Source: Rhodanobacter ginsengisoli | Lineage (GTDB): Bacteria > Pseudomonadota > Gammaproteobacteria > Xanthomonadales > Rhodanobacteraceae | Direction of reading: 5' to 3' | Assembly (NCBI RefSeq): GCF_042657065.1 | Contig: NZ_JBHSNF010000002.1 | Coordinates: 866,360-930,359, forward strand | DNA: 64,000 nucleotides | In this document: in pieces, positions 19,750 to 27,607 of the stretch | Layout of the letters: every line of letters begins with the position of its first letter | How positions within the stretch are numbered: the stretch's first letter is position 1 | Notes under the pieces: model-generated | Told to the model about the DNA's origin: nothing | The model's input: only the letters and a program-made list of their open reading frames with translations | Database searches by the model: none | Made by a program: the position numbers and the translations under genes

Positions 19750-20574
19750 ATGACACGACTAGCCTTCATCGGCGGTGGCAACATGGCGCGCAGCCTGATC
19801 GGCGGCCTGCTCAAGACCGGTGTCGCCCCGGCAACCATCAGCGTGGCCGAGCCGATGGCCGAAGCCCGCCAGAGCCTGGGACGGGATTTCGGCGTGGCCT
19901 GCTATGCGGAAAACCGGCTCGCCGCGGCGGAAGCCGAAGTGATCCTGCTGGCGGTCAAGCCGCAGATCATGCCGGCGATCCACACCGAGCTGCACGACAC
20001 CCTGCAACGCAACCGTCCGCTGCTGATCTCCATCGCCGCCGGCGTGCGGCTGGATCAGCTGGAGCGCTGGTTCGGCGCCGGCCTGCCGATCGTGCGCTGC
20101 ATGCCGAACACCCCGGCCCTGATCGGCAGCGGCGCCACCGGCCTGTGCGCCAACAGCCGGGTCAGCCCCTCGCAGAAGGCGCAGGCGCAGCATATCCTCG
20201 ACGCCGCGGGAATGACCCGCTGGATCGACGACGAAGCACTGATGGATACCGTCACCGCGATCTCCGGCTCGGCACCGGCGTATTTCTTCGCGCTGGTCGA
20301 GGCGCTGGAGGATGCCGGCGTGGCCCAGGGGTTGCCGCGCGAGACCGCCCGCGCACTGGCGGCACAGACCTGCTTCGGCGCCGGCCGCATGCTCACCGAG
20401 GGCGGTGAGGATCCGGCCGTGTTGCGCAAACGGGTTACCTCTCCCAACGGCACCACCCAGGCCGCACTGGAAAGCTTCAGTGCCGACGGGCTGCCGCGCA
20501 TCGTGGCCCGCGCCGTCGCCGCCGCCACCCATCGCGGCGCGGAACTTGCCGCCGAGCTGGACGAACTATCGTGA
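19750..20574 (+). CDS. proC: Pyrroline-5-carboxylate reductase
   Basis: A 274-residue enzyme of the last step of proline synthesis. The N-terminal nucleotide-binding FIGGGNMARSLIGGLL, the middle RCMPNTPALIGSGATGL, the catalytic ISGSAPAYFFALVEAL and the C-terminal VTSPNGTTQAALE are classic. AAGGAG precedes the ATG. Its stop overlaps the yggT start (GTGA), a linkage shared by many proteobacteria. Confidence 0.97.
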   Translation: MTRLAFIGGGNMARSLIGGLLKTGVAPATISVAEPMAEARQSLGRDFGVACYAENRLAAAEAEVILLAVKPQIMPAIHTELHDTLQRNRPLLISIAAGVRLDQLERWFGAGLPIVRCMPNTPALIGSGATGLCANSRVSPSQKAQAQHILDAAGMTRWIDDEALMDTVTAISGSAPAYFFALVEALEDAGVAQGLPRETARALAAQTCFGAGRMLTEGGEDPAVLRKRVTSPNGTTQAALESFSADGLPRIVARAVAAATHRGAELAAELDELS

Positions 20575-21146
20575 GCTATCTGCTGAATGCGCTGGCCATG
20601 CTGATCGAACTGGCGTTCGATGCCGTGGTCACGTTGCTGTTGCTGCGCGTGCTGGCCGAAGCCTGTCGTGCGGATTTCAACAATCCGCTGAGCCAGTTCG
20701 TCTACCGCTACACCAATCCGGTGCTGGCGCCGATCCGTCGCGTGCTGCCGAACTGGCGACGGATCAACCTGGCCGCGCTGCTGCTGGCGTGGCTGGCGAT
20801 GCTGTTGAAACGGCTGCTGCTGTTCGCCCTGCTCGGGGTGATGCCGCACCCGGCCGGCCTGGCGTTGCTGGCACTGGCCGAACTGCTCGACTTCGTGCTG
20901 CTGTTCTACATCGTGCTGATCTTCGGCTGGTCGCTGCTGAGCATGTTCGCGGTGGACCGGCGGCAGCCGCTGCTGCGGCTGGCCGGCAGCATCGTGGCGC
21001 CCTTGCTGCGCCCGCTCGACGGCAAGCTGGTGGCCGGCCAGATCGACTTCGCCCCGATGGCCGTGATGATCGTACTGCTGCTCGGCCGCCTGCTGATCGC
21101 CGCGCCGTTGCTCGACCTCGGTGCCCGACTGGCGATGGGCAGCTAA
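20571..21146 (+). CDS. yggT: YggT family membrane protein
   Basis: 191 residues with two YggT units, each with hydrophobic helices and a family segment of the type NPLSQFVYRYTNPVLAPIRR. The second copy is around QPLLRLAGSIVAPLLRPL. It begins with a GTG overlapping the proC stop. The family is linked to membrane organisation and osmotic tolerance, but its molecular role is not established. Confidence 0.9.
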   Translation: MSYLLNALAMLIELAFDAVVTLLLLRVLAEACRADFNNPLSQFVYRYTNPVLAPIRRVLPNWRRINLAALLLAWLAMLLKRLLLFALLGVMPHPAGLALLALAELLDFVLLFYIVLIFGWSLLSMFAVDRRQPLLRLAGSIVAPLLRPLDGKLVAGQIDFAPMAVMIVLLLGRLLIAAPLLDLGARLAMGS

Positions 21147-21160
21147 CCCGGAAGCCTTTC

Positions 21161-21240
21161 TGTGGGAGCGACTTCAGTCGCGGTGCAATTGCTCCGAACC
21201 GGGAAATGGCAAAAGCATCGCGACTGAAGTCGCTCCCACA
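21161..21240. repeat. REP-like inverted repeat after yggT
   Basis: A 22-bp arm (TGTGGGAGCGACTTCAGTCG plus CG, 21161-21182) is repeated exactly inverted at 21219-21240, with 36 bp between. A partial third copy (agtcgctcctacg) follows at 21242-21254. Repeats of this GTGGGAGCGACTTCAGTCGC kind are common between genes of Xanthomonas, Pseudomonas and relatives. It lies between convergent yggT and the BtuF-like gene and may terminate both. Confidence 0.85.
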
Positions 21241-21249
21241 AAGTCGCTC

Positions 21250-22080
21250 CTACGACCGCCGCGCCCACTCGGCAACGATCCGGTGGATCGCATCCAGCCC
21301 GTCGAACAGCGCCGCCGGGCCCGGCTGCAGGATGATCGGCGACTTGATTTCGTACAGGTCACCGTTGCGCACCGCCGGGATGGTCTCCCAGCCCGGCCGC
21401 GCGGCCACTTTCTCGGGCCGGAAACGCTTGCCGCACCACGAGCCCAGGATGATGTCCGGCGCGCGGCGCACCACCTCGTCGCCGTCGGGCAGGATACGCT
21501 GCTTGGCCAGCGGCTCGCGGGCGAGCTCGGGGAAGCAGTCGTCGCCGCCGGCGATGCCGATGATCTCGGCCACCCAGCGGATGCCGGTGATGATCGGCTC
21601 GTCCCACTCCTCGAAATACACCTTCGGCCGCCGCGGCAGCAACGCCACCGCGGCGCGGATCTCGGCGATGTGCCGCTCGGCGCGGCGCGCATAGGCCTCG
21701 GCTTTCTCGTAGGCACCGACCATCGCGCCGAGCCGGCGGATATAGGCGAGAATGCCGTCGACGCTGCGATGGTTGCTGATCCACACCTCCACGCCGACCT
21801 TGATCAGCTCGCGGGCGATATCGGCCTGGATGTCGGAGAAGCCGATCGCCAGGTCGGGTTCGAGTTTCAGGATCTCGCCGACTTTCGCGCTGGTGAATGC
21901 GGAGACCTTGGGTTTCTCCTTGCGCGCCCGCGGCGGCCGCACGGTGAAACCGGAGATGCCGACGATGCGCCGGTCCTCGCCCAGCGCGTACAGCACCTCG
22001 GTCGGTTCTTCGGTGAGGCAGACGATGCGTTGCGGGTAGCTGTCGGGCGCGGGGCGATCCGGCGCGCGGTAGTCGCTCAT
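21250..22080 (-). CDS. BtuF-like cobalamin/iron-type substrate-binding protein
   Basis: 276 residues of the periplasmic-binding-protein-like fold of the BtuF/FhuD family: RIVCLTEEPTEVLYALGEDRRIVGISGF at the start (read in two parts), LKLEPDLAIGFSDIQADIA and VYFEEWDEPIITGIRWV. There is no signal peptide, and no ABC permease or ATPase gene is nearby, so it may be a cytoplasmic or orphan binding protein. It starts four bases after the yjbQ stop, suggesting a pdxH-yjbQ-this gene operon. Substrate is unknown. Confidence 0.75.
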   Translation of the reverse strand: MSDYRAPDRPAPDSYPQRIVCLTEEPTEVLYALGEDRRIVGISGFTVRPPRARKEKPKVSAFTSAKVGEILKLEPDLAIGFSDIQADIARELIKVGVEVWISNHRSVDGILAYIRRLGAMVGAYEKAEAYARRAERHIAEIRAAVALLPRRPKVYFEEWDEPIITGIRWVAEIIGIAGGDDCFPELAREPLAKQRILPDGDEVVRRAPDIILGSWCGKRFRPEKVAARPGWETIPAVRNGDLYEIKSPIILQPGPAALFDGLDAIHRIVAEWARRS

Positions 22081-22084
22081 GCGC

Positions 22085-22525
22085 TCAATGCCCCAGCACG
22101 GTCACCGTGACCCGGCGCTGGTGCGGGTCGAGGCGGTGTTCCCACAGGTAGATGCCCTGCCAGGTGCCCAGCAGCAACTTGCCGGCATGCACCGGCAGGC
22201 TGAGGCTGACCCCGGTGAGGATCGAACGGATGTGCGCCGGCATGTCATCCGGGCCTTCGGCGTCATGCCGGAAGATCGCATCGCCGTCCGGCACGGCGCG
22301 GGCGAACCAGCGCTCCAGATCGTCGCGCACGGTGGGATCGGCATTCTCGCCGAGCAGCAGCGAACAGCTGGTGTGCGCGGTGAACACGTTCGCGATCCCG
22401 GTCTGCACATGACTGCTGGCCACCGCATCACCCACCTGGGCGGTGATGTCGCTGAAACCACGACCGCGCGTATGCACGGCGAAACCGCCCTGCGCCACGT
22501 GCTGCGCGGGCAGCGGCCGGGTCAC
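22085..22525 (-). CDS. yjbQ: YjbQ family protein
   Basis: 146 residues with the UPF0047 signatures: GFSDITAQVGDAV, then GIANVFTAHTSCSLLLGENADP, DDMPAHIRSILTGVSLSLPV and LLGTWQGIYLWEHR. The GTG start at 22525 overlaps the pdxH stop (GTGA) and gives the family length, so longer frames inside pdxH are rejected. Some members have thiamine-phosphate synthase side activity; the real function is uncertain. Confidence 0.9.
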   Translation of the reverse strand: MTRPLPAQHVAQGGFAVHTRGRGFSDITAQVGDAVASSHVQTGIANVFTAHTSCSLLLGENADPTVRDDLERWFARAVPDGDAIFRHDAEGPDDMPAHIRSILTGVSLSLPVHAGKLLLGTWQGIYLWEHRLDPHQRRVTVTVLGH

Positions 22526-23109
22526 GGGTACAGCAGCCGGCTGGTCCAGGTCTGGCCGTGGCGGCTCCAGCGCACGCGTTCGTGCAGGCGGAACTCGGCG
22601 CCGTACCAGAACTCCAGCATGTCCGGCTCGACCACGTAGCCACCCCAATGCGGCGGCCTGCTCACCTCACGCCCCTCGAACTCGTGCTCGTAGCGCGCCA
22701 TGCGCTGCTCGAACGTGTCGCGATCCGGAAGCGTCTGCGACTGCAGCGAAGCCCATGCGCCGAGCTGGCTCAGGCGCGGCCGGCTGGCGAAATAGGCGTC
22801 CGACTCATCGCCCTGCAGCTTGCGTGCAAGACCTTCCACGCGCACCTGCACGCCTTCGCGCAGCTGCTTCCAGTGGAAGCACAGGGCCACCTGCGGATGC
22901 GCCTCGAGCTGGCTGCCCTTGTCGCTCTCGTAATTGGTGTAGAAACGGAAACCGCGCTCGTCGGCGCCCTTGAGCAGCACGATGCGCGAGGCGACCCGGC
23001 CGGAACTGTCCACGGTGGCCAGATTCATCGCCGTCGCATCGCCATCACCGCTGGCCTTGGCCTCGTCCAGCAGCCGCAGAAAGGTGTCCAGGATCTCGGG
23101 TTTGAGCAT
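22522..23109 (-). CDS. pdxH: Pyridoxamine 5'-phosphate oxidase
   Basis: 195 residues of the FMN-dependent enzyme that makes pyridoxal 5'-phosphate. Motifs seen are AMNLATVDSSGRVASRIVLLK, GFRFYTNYESDKGSQL, the substrate segment EFWYGAEFRLHERV and the C-terminal RLLYP. The ATG at 23109 (MLKPEILDTF) is the only start that does not add a non-homologous head. First gene of a three-gene minus-strand group. Confidence 0.95.
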   Translation of the reverse strand: MLKPEILDTFLRLLDEAKASGDGDATAMNLATVDSSGRVASRIVLLKGADERGFRFYTNYESDKGSQLEAHPQVALCFHWKQLREGVQVRVEGLARKLQGDESDAYFASRPRLSQLGAWASLQSQTLPDRDTFEQRMARYEHEFEGREVSRPPHWGGYVVEPDMLEFWYGAEFRLHERVRWSRHGQTWTSRLLYP

Positions 23110-23145
23110 GATGTTTGAAACTTTCCTTTTGCATCGTGGCCGACT

Positions 23146-23162
23146 CGCGCCATCATGGCGCG
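23146..23162. promoter_or_regulatory. Perfect 8-bp inverted repeat upstream of pdxH
   Basis: CGCGCCAT, one base, then ATGGCGCG. It lies 37 bases before the pdxH start in the divergent region between pdxH and the glycerate kinase gene. It could be an operator; no regulator can be named. Confidence 0.35.
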
Positions 23163-23330
23163 GATGAACATGACCGATGATAGTGCAATGGCCCCTGCAT
23201 CCAGTACCACTTCGAGGCTGACGGCCCACCCATTTTCCTCCCCGACATGTGAAGGCGCCGGCGATCCGCCCGGCCGCTGGCGCTGCCTGCCCGTCGCGGA
23301 GATTCCTCCCGGAACCACGGTAACCCGGGG

Positions 23331-24161
23331 ATGATGTCGCTCGCCGAAATGCAGAACGAGGCGCTTGCCGGCCATCTGCTCGACCACTACGCCGGGCGCA
23401 TCGCCCGCTCCCGCCGCCCGTACATCCTGGGCCTGTCCGGCCTGCAGGGCAGCGGCAAGAGCACCCTGGCACGGGTGATGAAGGCGCAGGCCACGACGCG
23501 CGGCTGGCCCACCGAAGTGCTCTCGCTGGACGATTTCTACTACGCCCGCAGCGACCGTGAGGCGCTGGCACGCGATGTGCACCCGCTGCTGCGCACCCGC
23601 GGTGTGCCGGGCACCCACGAGATCGAGCTGCTGCTGTCGGTGCTGGCCGCCCTGCCGCACGCGTCGGACAAGTTGCCGGTGACCCATCCCCGCTTCAACA
23701 AGGGTCGCGACACCCGCTTTTCACCGTCGCGCTGGCCGCGCATCACGCAAGCGCCAAAGCTGGTGATCGTGGAAGGCTGGGCACTGGGCATCCGACCCCA
23801 GTCGCAGGCGGCGCTGGCCAGACCGGTCAACGCGCTGGAGCGTGAGGAAGATCCCGACGGCAGCTGGCGGCAATGGGTCAACAAGCAGCTGCGCAGCTAC
23901 CAGCCGCTGTGGCGCAAGTTCGATGCGCTGATCGTGCTGCAGGCGCCGAGCTGGGAGATCGTGCGCCGCTGGCGCGGCGAGCAGGAGCAGGAGCTGCTGG
24001 CGCGGCATGCGCCGCTGGCGATGGATGCGCAGACGATGGAGCGATTCCTGCGGCACTTCGAGCGACTGAGCCGGCACGCGCTGGCCACGCTGCCTAGCGT
24101 GGCCGACACCTGCGTGGAATACGACGACGATCGCCACGTGACCGGATTGAACCACGACTGA
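23331..24161 (+). CDS. D-glycerate 3-kinase-like P-loop kinase
   Basis: 276 residues. P-loop GLQGSGKSTLAR at about 39-50, a substrate segment LSLDDFYY at about 66, TRGVPGTHEIEL at about 88 and a lid-like RFSPSRWP. The pattern matches the YGR205W/plant glycerate kinase family related to uridine and pantothenate kinases. It would phosphorylate glycerate for entry into lower glycolysis. It is divergent from pdxH and stands alone. Confidence 0.8.
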   Translation: MMSLAEMQNEALAGHLLDHYAGRIARSRRPYILGLSGLQGSGKSTLARVMKAQATTRGWPTEVLSLDDFYYARSDREALARDVHPLLRTRGVPGTHEIELLLSVLAALPHASDKLPVTHPRFNKGRDTRFSPSRWPRITQAPKLVIVEGWALGIRPQSQAALARPVNALEREEDPDGSWRQWVNKQLRSYQPLWRKFDALIVLQAPSWEIVRRWRGEQEQELLARHAPLAMDAQTMERFLRHFERLSRHALATLPSVADTCVEYDDDRHVTGLNHD

Positions 24162-24237
24162 GCCGTGCCGCCGCACGCCGGAAGCGCGCCGGATCGGATG
24201 CCGGCGCGGCATGCCACGGTTCCGGCCCGTGCCGGAC

Positions 24238-24441
24238 TCAGTCGACGACGAAATTGATCTTCATGTTGACGCGCCACTCGGTCACGCTGCCGTCATCGGC
24301 CGTCACCACCTTGATCTCGTTGACCCAGGCGCCCTTGATCTTGTTGATCGACTCCGCCGCCTTGTGCAAACCGTGCTGCACGGCGTCCTCGATGCCCTTG
24401 GCCGATGACGCATTGATTTCGATGACCTTGGCTACTGACAT
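24238..24441 (-). CDS. Dodecin family flavin-binding protein
   Basis: 67 residues starting MSVAKVIEINASSAKGIEDAV and containing the typical INKIKGAWVNEIKV and MKINFVVD end. Dodecins form hollow 12-mers that store or shield flavin. GGGAG lies before the ATG at 24441, and the length fits exactly, so the longer upstream frame is rejected. Confidence 0.93.
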   Translation of the reverse strand: MSVAKVIEINASSAKGIEDAVQHGLHKAAESINKIKGAWVNEIKVVTADDGSVTEWRVNMKINFVVD

Positions 24442-24549
24442 GGCATGAATCTCCCTTCCAGGCGTGCAGGCGGCACGCGGCGCTCCCTGTCCCGACGCCC
24501 AGTCTGCGCGGCGGCCATCGGTGAGGACAAGTCGCACCGCGTCATGCCA

Positions 24550-24894
24550 TCAGCTGGACGACTCCACCAGCACCGCCGTGCCGTAAGCCAGCACCTCGGT
24601 GACGCCCTGGGCCACCTCGTTGGCGTCGTAGCGCATCGCCACCACGGCATTGGCGCCCATCGCGGCGGCATGCCGCAGCATCAGTTCGAACGCCTCCTCG
24701 CGCGCCTTCTCGCAGAGTTCGGCGTAGATCGAGATGTTGCCGCCGACGATCGTCTGCAGCGCCGCCCCCAGGTTGCCCACCACGCTGCGCGAGCGCACGG
24801 TGATTCCCCGCACGATGCCCAGCGAACGGACGATCCGGTAGCCGACGATCTCGTTGCCCGTGGTCACTTGATGATGCGGAACGGTATTGGCCAT
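24550..24894 (-). CDS. ybjQ: YbjQ family (UPF0145) protein
   Basis: 114 residues with the family start TTGNEIVGYRIVRSLGIVRG and later AFELMLRHAAAMGANAVVAM and VLAYGTAVLVE. Members form pentameric rings and have been called heavy-metal-binding, with weak support. It lies upstream of the dodecin gene on the same strand with about 108 bp between; co-transcription is possible. Confidence 0.9.
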   Translation of the reverse strand: MANTVPHHQVTTGNEIVGYRIVRSLGIVRGITVRSRSVVGNLGAALQTIVGGNISIYAELCEKAREEAFELMLRHAAAMGANAVVAMRYDANEVAQGVTEVLAYGTAVLVESSS

Positions 24895-24914
24895 GCCAGT
24901 GTCTCCTTGTCGGT

Positions 24915-24972
24915 TGATTCGAGGGTGGAATGATTCGAGGGTGGAATGATTCGAGGGTGGGTTGATTCGAGG
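24915..24972. repeat. 16-bp tandem repeat, 3.6 copies, upstream of ybjQ
   Basis: Units of tgattcgagggtggaa at 24915, 24931 and 24947 (the last with one change), then a partial copy from 24963. It lies directly upstream of the ybjQ start, in the space before the epimerase gene, so copy-number change could alter the ybjQ promoter spacing. Confidence 0.9.
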
Positions 24973-25010
24973 CAGGATCGATCCGCTGAGGATCGGACCG
25001 TCAGCCAGAT

Positions 25011-25844
25011 TCAGGCATCGAGCAGCGCCGCATAGCCGTCGCGCGAGTCCGGCCAGCGTGGCACGAAGCCGCTGGCCTGCAACCGCGCATTGCTGAGCCG
25101 CTTGCTGCCGATGCCCGCCGGTGCCGGACCGTCGGCCGGTGGCGCCGCGCCGATCAGTCGGGCCAGGTGGTCGTACAGCACATCCTGCGGCAACGGCGTG
25201 CTGTCGACCCCGAGATACAGCGGCAGCGGATCGGCCAGTTGCAGCAGATGCACGATCGCGCCGGCGGCATCGTCGCTATGGATGCGGTTGGCCCAGTGCG
25301 GCACGCGGCGCGGCGCGACGACCTGTCCCGCGCGCAGGCGGTCGAGCAACTGCATACGCCCCGGTCCATACAGGCCGGCCAGCCGCAGCACGATCGGGCA
25401 GGCGGCCCGGGCGGCCAGCAGCTGCTCGGCTTCCAGCAAGGCCGCGCCATTGAAACCCGGCGGTGCCGGCGGCGTGTCCTCATCGACCCAGTCGCCGGCA
25501 TGCTCACCGTAGACGGCGCTGGAGGAAACCAGCAGTGCCCGGCGCAGCGAGGTGCCACCGAGCGCATCGAGCAGGTGACCCAGGCCGTCCACGAAGGTGG
25601 CGCGGTAAGCGGCCGGATCGCGCCGGTCCGGCGTCGGCAGGTAGACCAGTTGGGTGATCCCGGCCGGCAGCGCGTGCAGGCTGTGTGGCTGGGTCAGGTC
25701 CGCGCGCAGCCAGTGGATGCCGTCGTCGACCGGCGCCGGAGGATGCCGACGCAACGCCCATACCTCGTCGCCGCGGGCGCGCAGCCGCTGCGCCACACGC
25801 AGGCCGAGGTCCCCACAACCCGCCAGCAACACTCGTTCGCCCAC
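25011..25844 (-). CDS. NAD(P)-dependent epimerase/dehydratase family protein (YeeZ-like)
   Basis: 277 residues with an N-terminal Rossmann fold: LLAGCGDLGLRVAQRLRARG, an atypical GCGDLG in place of GxxGxxG, as in YeeZ. Later segments are LVYLPTPD, SSSAVYGEHAGDWVDEDTPP (Ser and a Tyr-x-x-x-x-Asp-like region), VLRLAGLYGPGR and NRIHSDDAAGAIVHLL. The YxxxK lysine is not evident, so activity may differ from true epimerases. Divergent from aroK. Substrate unknown. Confidence 0.8.
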   Translation of the reverse strand: MGERVLLAGCGDLGLRVAQRLRARGDEVWALRRHPPAPVDDGIHWLRADLTQPHSLHALPAGITQLVYLPTPDRRDPAAYRATFVDGLGHLLDALGGTSLRRALLVSSSAVYGEHAGDWVDEDTPPAPPGFNGAALLEAEQLLAARAACPIVLRLAGLYGPGRMQLLDRLRAGQVVAPRRVPHWANRIHSDDAAGAIVHLLQLADPLPLYLGVDSTPLPQDVLYDHLARLIGAAPPADGPAPAGIGSKRLSNARLQASGFVPRWPDSRDGYAALLDA

Positions 25845-25879
25845 CGTTGCTCCCCGTTTGCGCCTGTTAGCATTTACCC

Positions 25880-26437
25880 ATGAATCCGTCGCGCAATCTT
25901 TTCATCATCGGCCCGACCGGCGCCGGCAAGACCTCGATCGGGCGCCGGCTCGCCAGCCATTATGGACTGCCGTTCGTCGATCTCGACCAGGAGATCGAAC
26001 GTCACTGCGGCGTTGACGTGAACACGGTATTCGAGATCGAGGGCGAGGCCGGCTTCCGCCACCGCGAGAGCGCCCTGCTGGACGAGTTCAGCCAGCGCCC
26101 CGGCGTGTTGCTCGCCACCGGCGCCGGCGCCGTGCTGGCCGCCGCCAATCGCCGGCATCTGGCCGAACGCGGCTACGTGGTCTGGCTGCAGACCAGCATC
26201 GCGCAGCAACTGGAGCGGCTGGAGCGCGACCACCGCCGTCCGTTGCTGGCCGTGCCGAACCGACCCGAGCGGCTGCAGGCGATGGCCACCCTGCGCGAAC
26301 CGATCTACCGCGAGCTTGCCGACCTCGCCGTGCCCGGCGAACATGGCAGCGTCGCCGCCGCCAGCGAGCGCTGCATCGCGCTGATCGATCGACACTGGCA
26401 ACGCGTCTCCCCCGCCCCGCACCGGCACAACGCATGA
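25880..26437 (+). CDS. aroK: Shikimate kinase
   Basis: 185 residues, P-loop GPTGAGKTSIGR, the shikimate-binding DLDQEIE, EGEAGFRHRE and the GAGAVL segment, with RPLL in the lid. It phosphorylates shikimate on the way to chorismate. The stop overlaps the aroB start (ATGA), the usual aroKB arrangement. Confidence 0.95.
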   Translation: MNPSRNLFIIGPTGAGKTSIGRRLASHYGLPFVDLDQEIERHCGVDVNTVFEIEGEAGFRHRESALLDEFSQRPGVLLATGAGAVLAAANRRHLAERGYVVWLQTSIAQQLERLERDHRRPLLAVPNRPERLQAMATLREPIYRELADLAVPGEHGSVAAASERCIALIDRHWQRVSPAPHRHNA

Positions 26438-27534
26438 GCAACTTCTCACCCCAGAACATCACCGTGGCGCTCGGCCAGCGCAGCTACCCGGTATGGATCG
26501 GTGCCGGGCTGCTCGCCGACCATGCGCGCTGGCGTGCGCTGCTGCGCGGCCGGCATGCGCTGGTGATCAGCAACACCACGGTAGCGCCACTGTACCTGCC
26601 GCGGATCGAGGCGGGGCTGGATGGCCTGCACTGGTCCTCGTTCCTGCTCGAGGATGGCGAGGCGCACAAGAGCTTCGCCAACGTCGGTCGCGCACTGGAA
26701 GCGCTGGGCCGGCTCGGCGCCACCCGCGACGCCTGCGTGATCGCGCTCGGCGGCGGCGTGGTCGGCGACCTGGCCGGCTTCAGCGCCGCCTGCTGGATGC
26801 GCGGCATCGACTTCATCCAGATGCCAACCACCCTGCTGGCGATGGTCGACTCCTCCGTCGGCGGCAAGACCGGGGTCAACCTGCCGGTCGGCAAGAACCT
26901 CGCCGGCGCCTTCCACCAGCCGCGCGCGGTGATCGCCGACATCGACACCCTGGCCAGCCTGCCCGAGCGCGAATACCGCGCCGGCCTGGCCGAAGTGGTG
27001 AAGGGCGCGGCGATCGGCGACGAGGCATTCTTCGCCTGGCTTGAACAGCACGCCGACGCGCTGGCCGCCCGCGACAGCGGCACCGTACTGGAGGCGATCG
27101 CGCGCAAGGTGCAATACAAGGCCGGCGTGGTCGCCCGCGACGAGACCGAACAGGGCGAGCGCGCCCTGCTCAACCTCGGCCACACGTTCGGGCACGCCAT
27201 CGAGACGGCCGGCCACTACACCGCCGTGCTGCACGGCGAAGGCGTGGCGATCGGCATGCGGCTGGCCGCGCAATTGTCCGAGCGACTGGGCATGAGCGCG
27301 CCGGCCGACACCGCCCGGCTGCAGCGCCTGCTGGAGAAACTCGGCCTGCCCGTGGCGGTTCCGCCCGGCATGGAGCCCGCGCAACTGCTGGCGCTGATGC
27401 GGCTGGACAAGAAGAACAGTGCCGGCCAGCTGCGGCTGATCCTGTGGCGCGGCATCGGCCGGGCCGAGATCGTCGCCGGCGTGGACGAGGCCGCGGTGCT
27501 GGCCACGCTGGAGGCGGCCATCGCTGCCGCTTAG
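26434..27534 (+). CDS. aroB: 3-dehydroquinate synthase
   Basis: 366 residues, NAD- and zinc-dependent, converting DAHP to 3-dehydroquinate. Key segments: LEDGEAHKSF, GGGVVGDLAGFSAACWMRGI, QMPTTLLAMVDSSVGGKTGV, AGLAEVVKGAAI, LNLGHTFGHAIE and HGEGVAIGM, which hold the zinc and catalytic residues. Coupled to aroK. Confidence 0.97.
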   Translation: MSNFSPQNITVALGQRSYPVWIGAGLLADHARWRALLRGRHALVISNTTVAPLYLPRIEAGLDGLHWSSFLLEDGEAHKSFANVGRALEALGRLGATRDACVIALGGGVVGDLAGFSAACWMRGIDFIQMPTTLLAMVDSSVGGKTGVNLPVGKNLAGAFHQPRAVIADIDTLASLPEREYRAGLAEVVKGAAIGDEAFFAWLEQHADALAARDSGTVLEAIARKVQYKAGVVARDETEQGERALLNLGHTFGHAIETAGHYTAVLHGEGVAIGMRLAAQLSERLGMSAPADTARLQRLLEKLGLPVAVPPGMEPAQLLALMRLDKKNSAGQLRLILWRGIGRAEIVAGVDEAAVLATLEAAIAAA

Positions 27535-27607
27535 CCCATCAGTCATGCGCACAAACCCGCGGCGCGGCGTTATGGTGGGCGGTACTTTTCCGCCTGGACA
27601 CACCTTC

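Noticed and set aside
24915..24972. CRISPR-like repeats
   Set aside because: Units are directly adjacent with no spacers and no cas genes are near.
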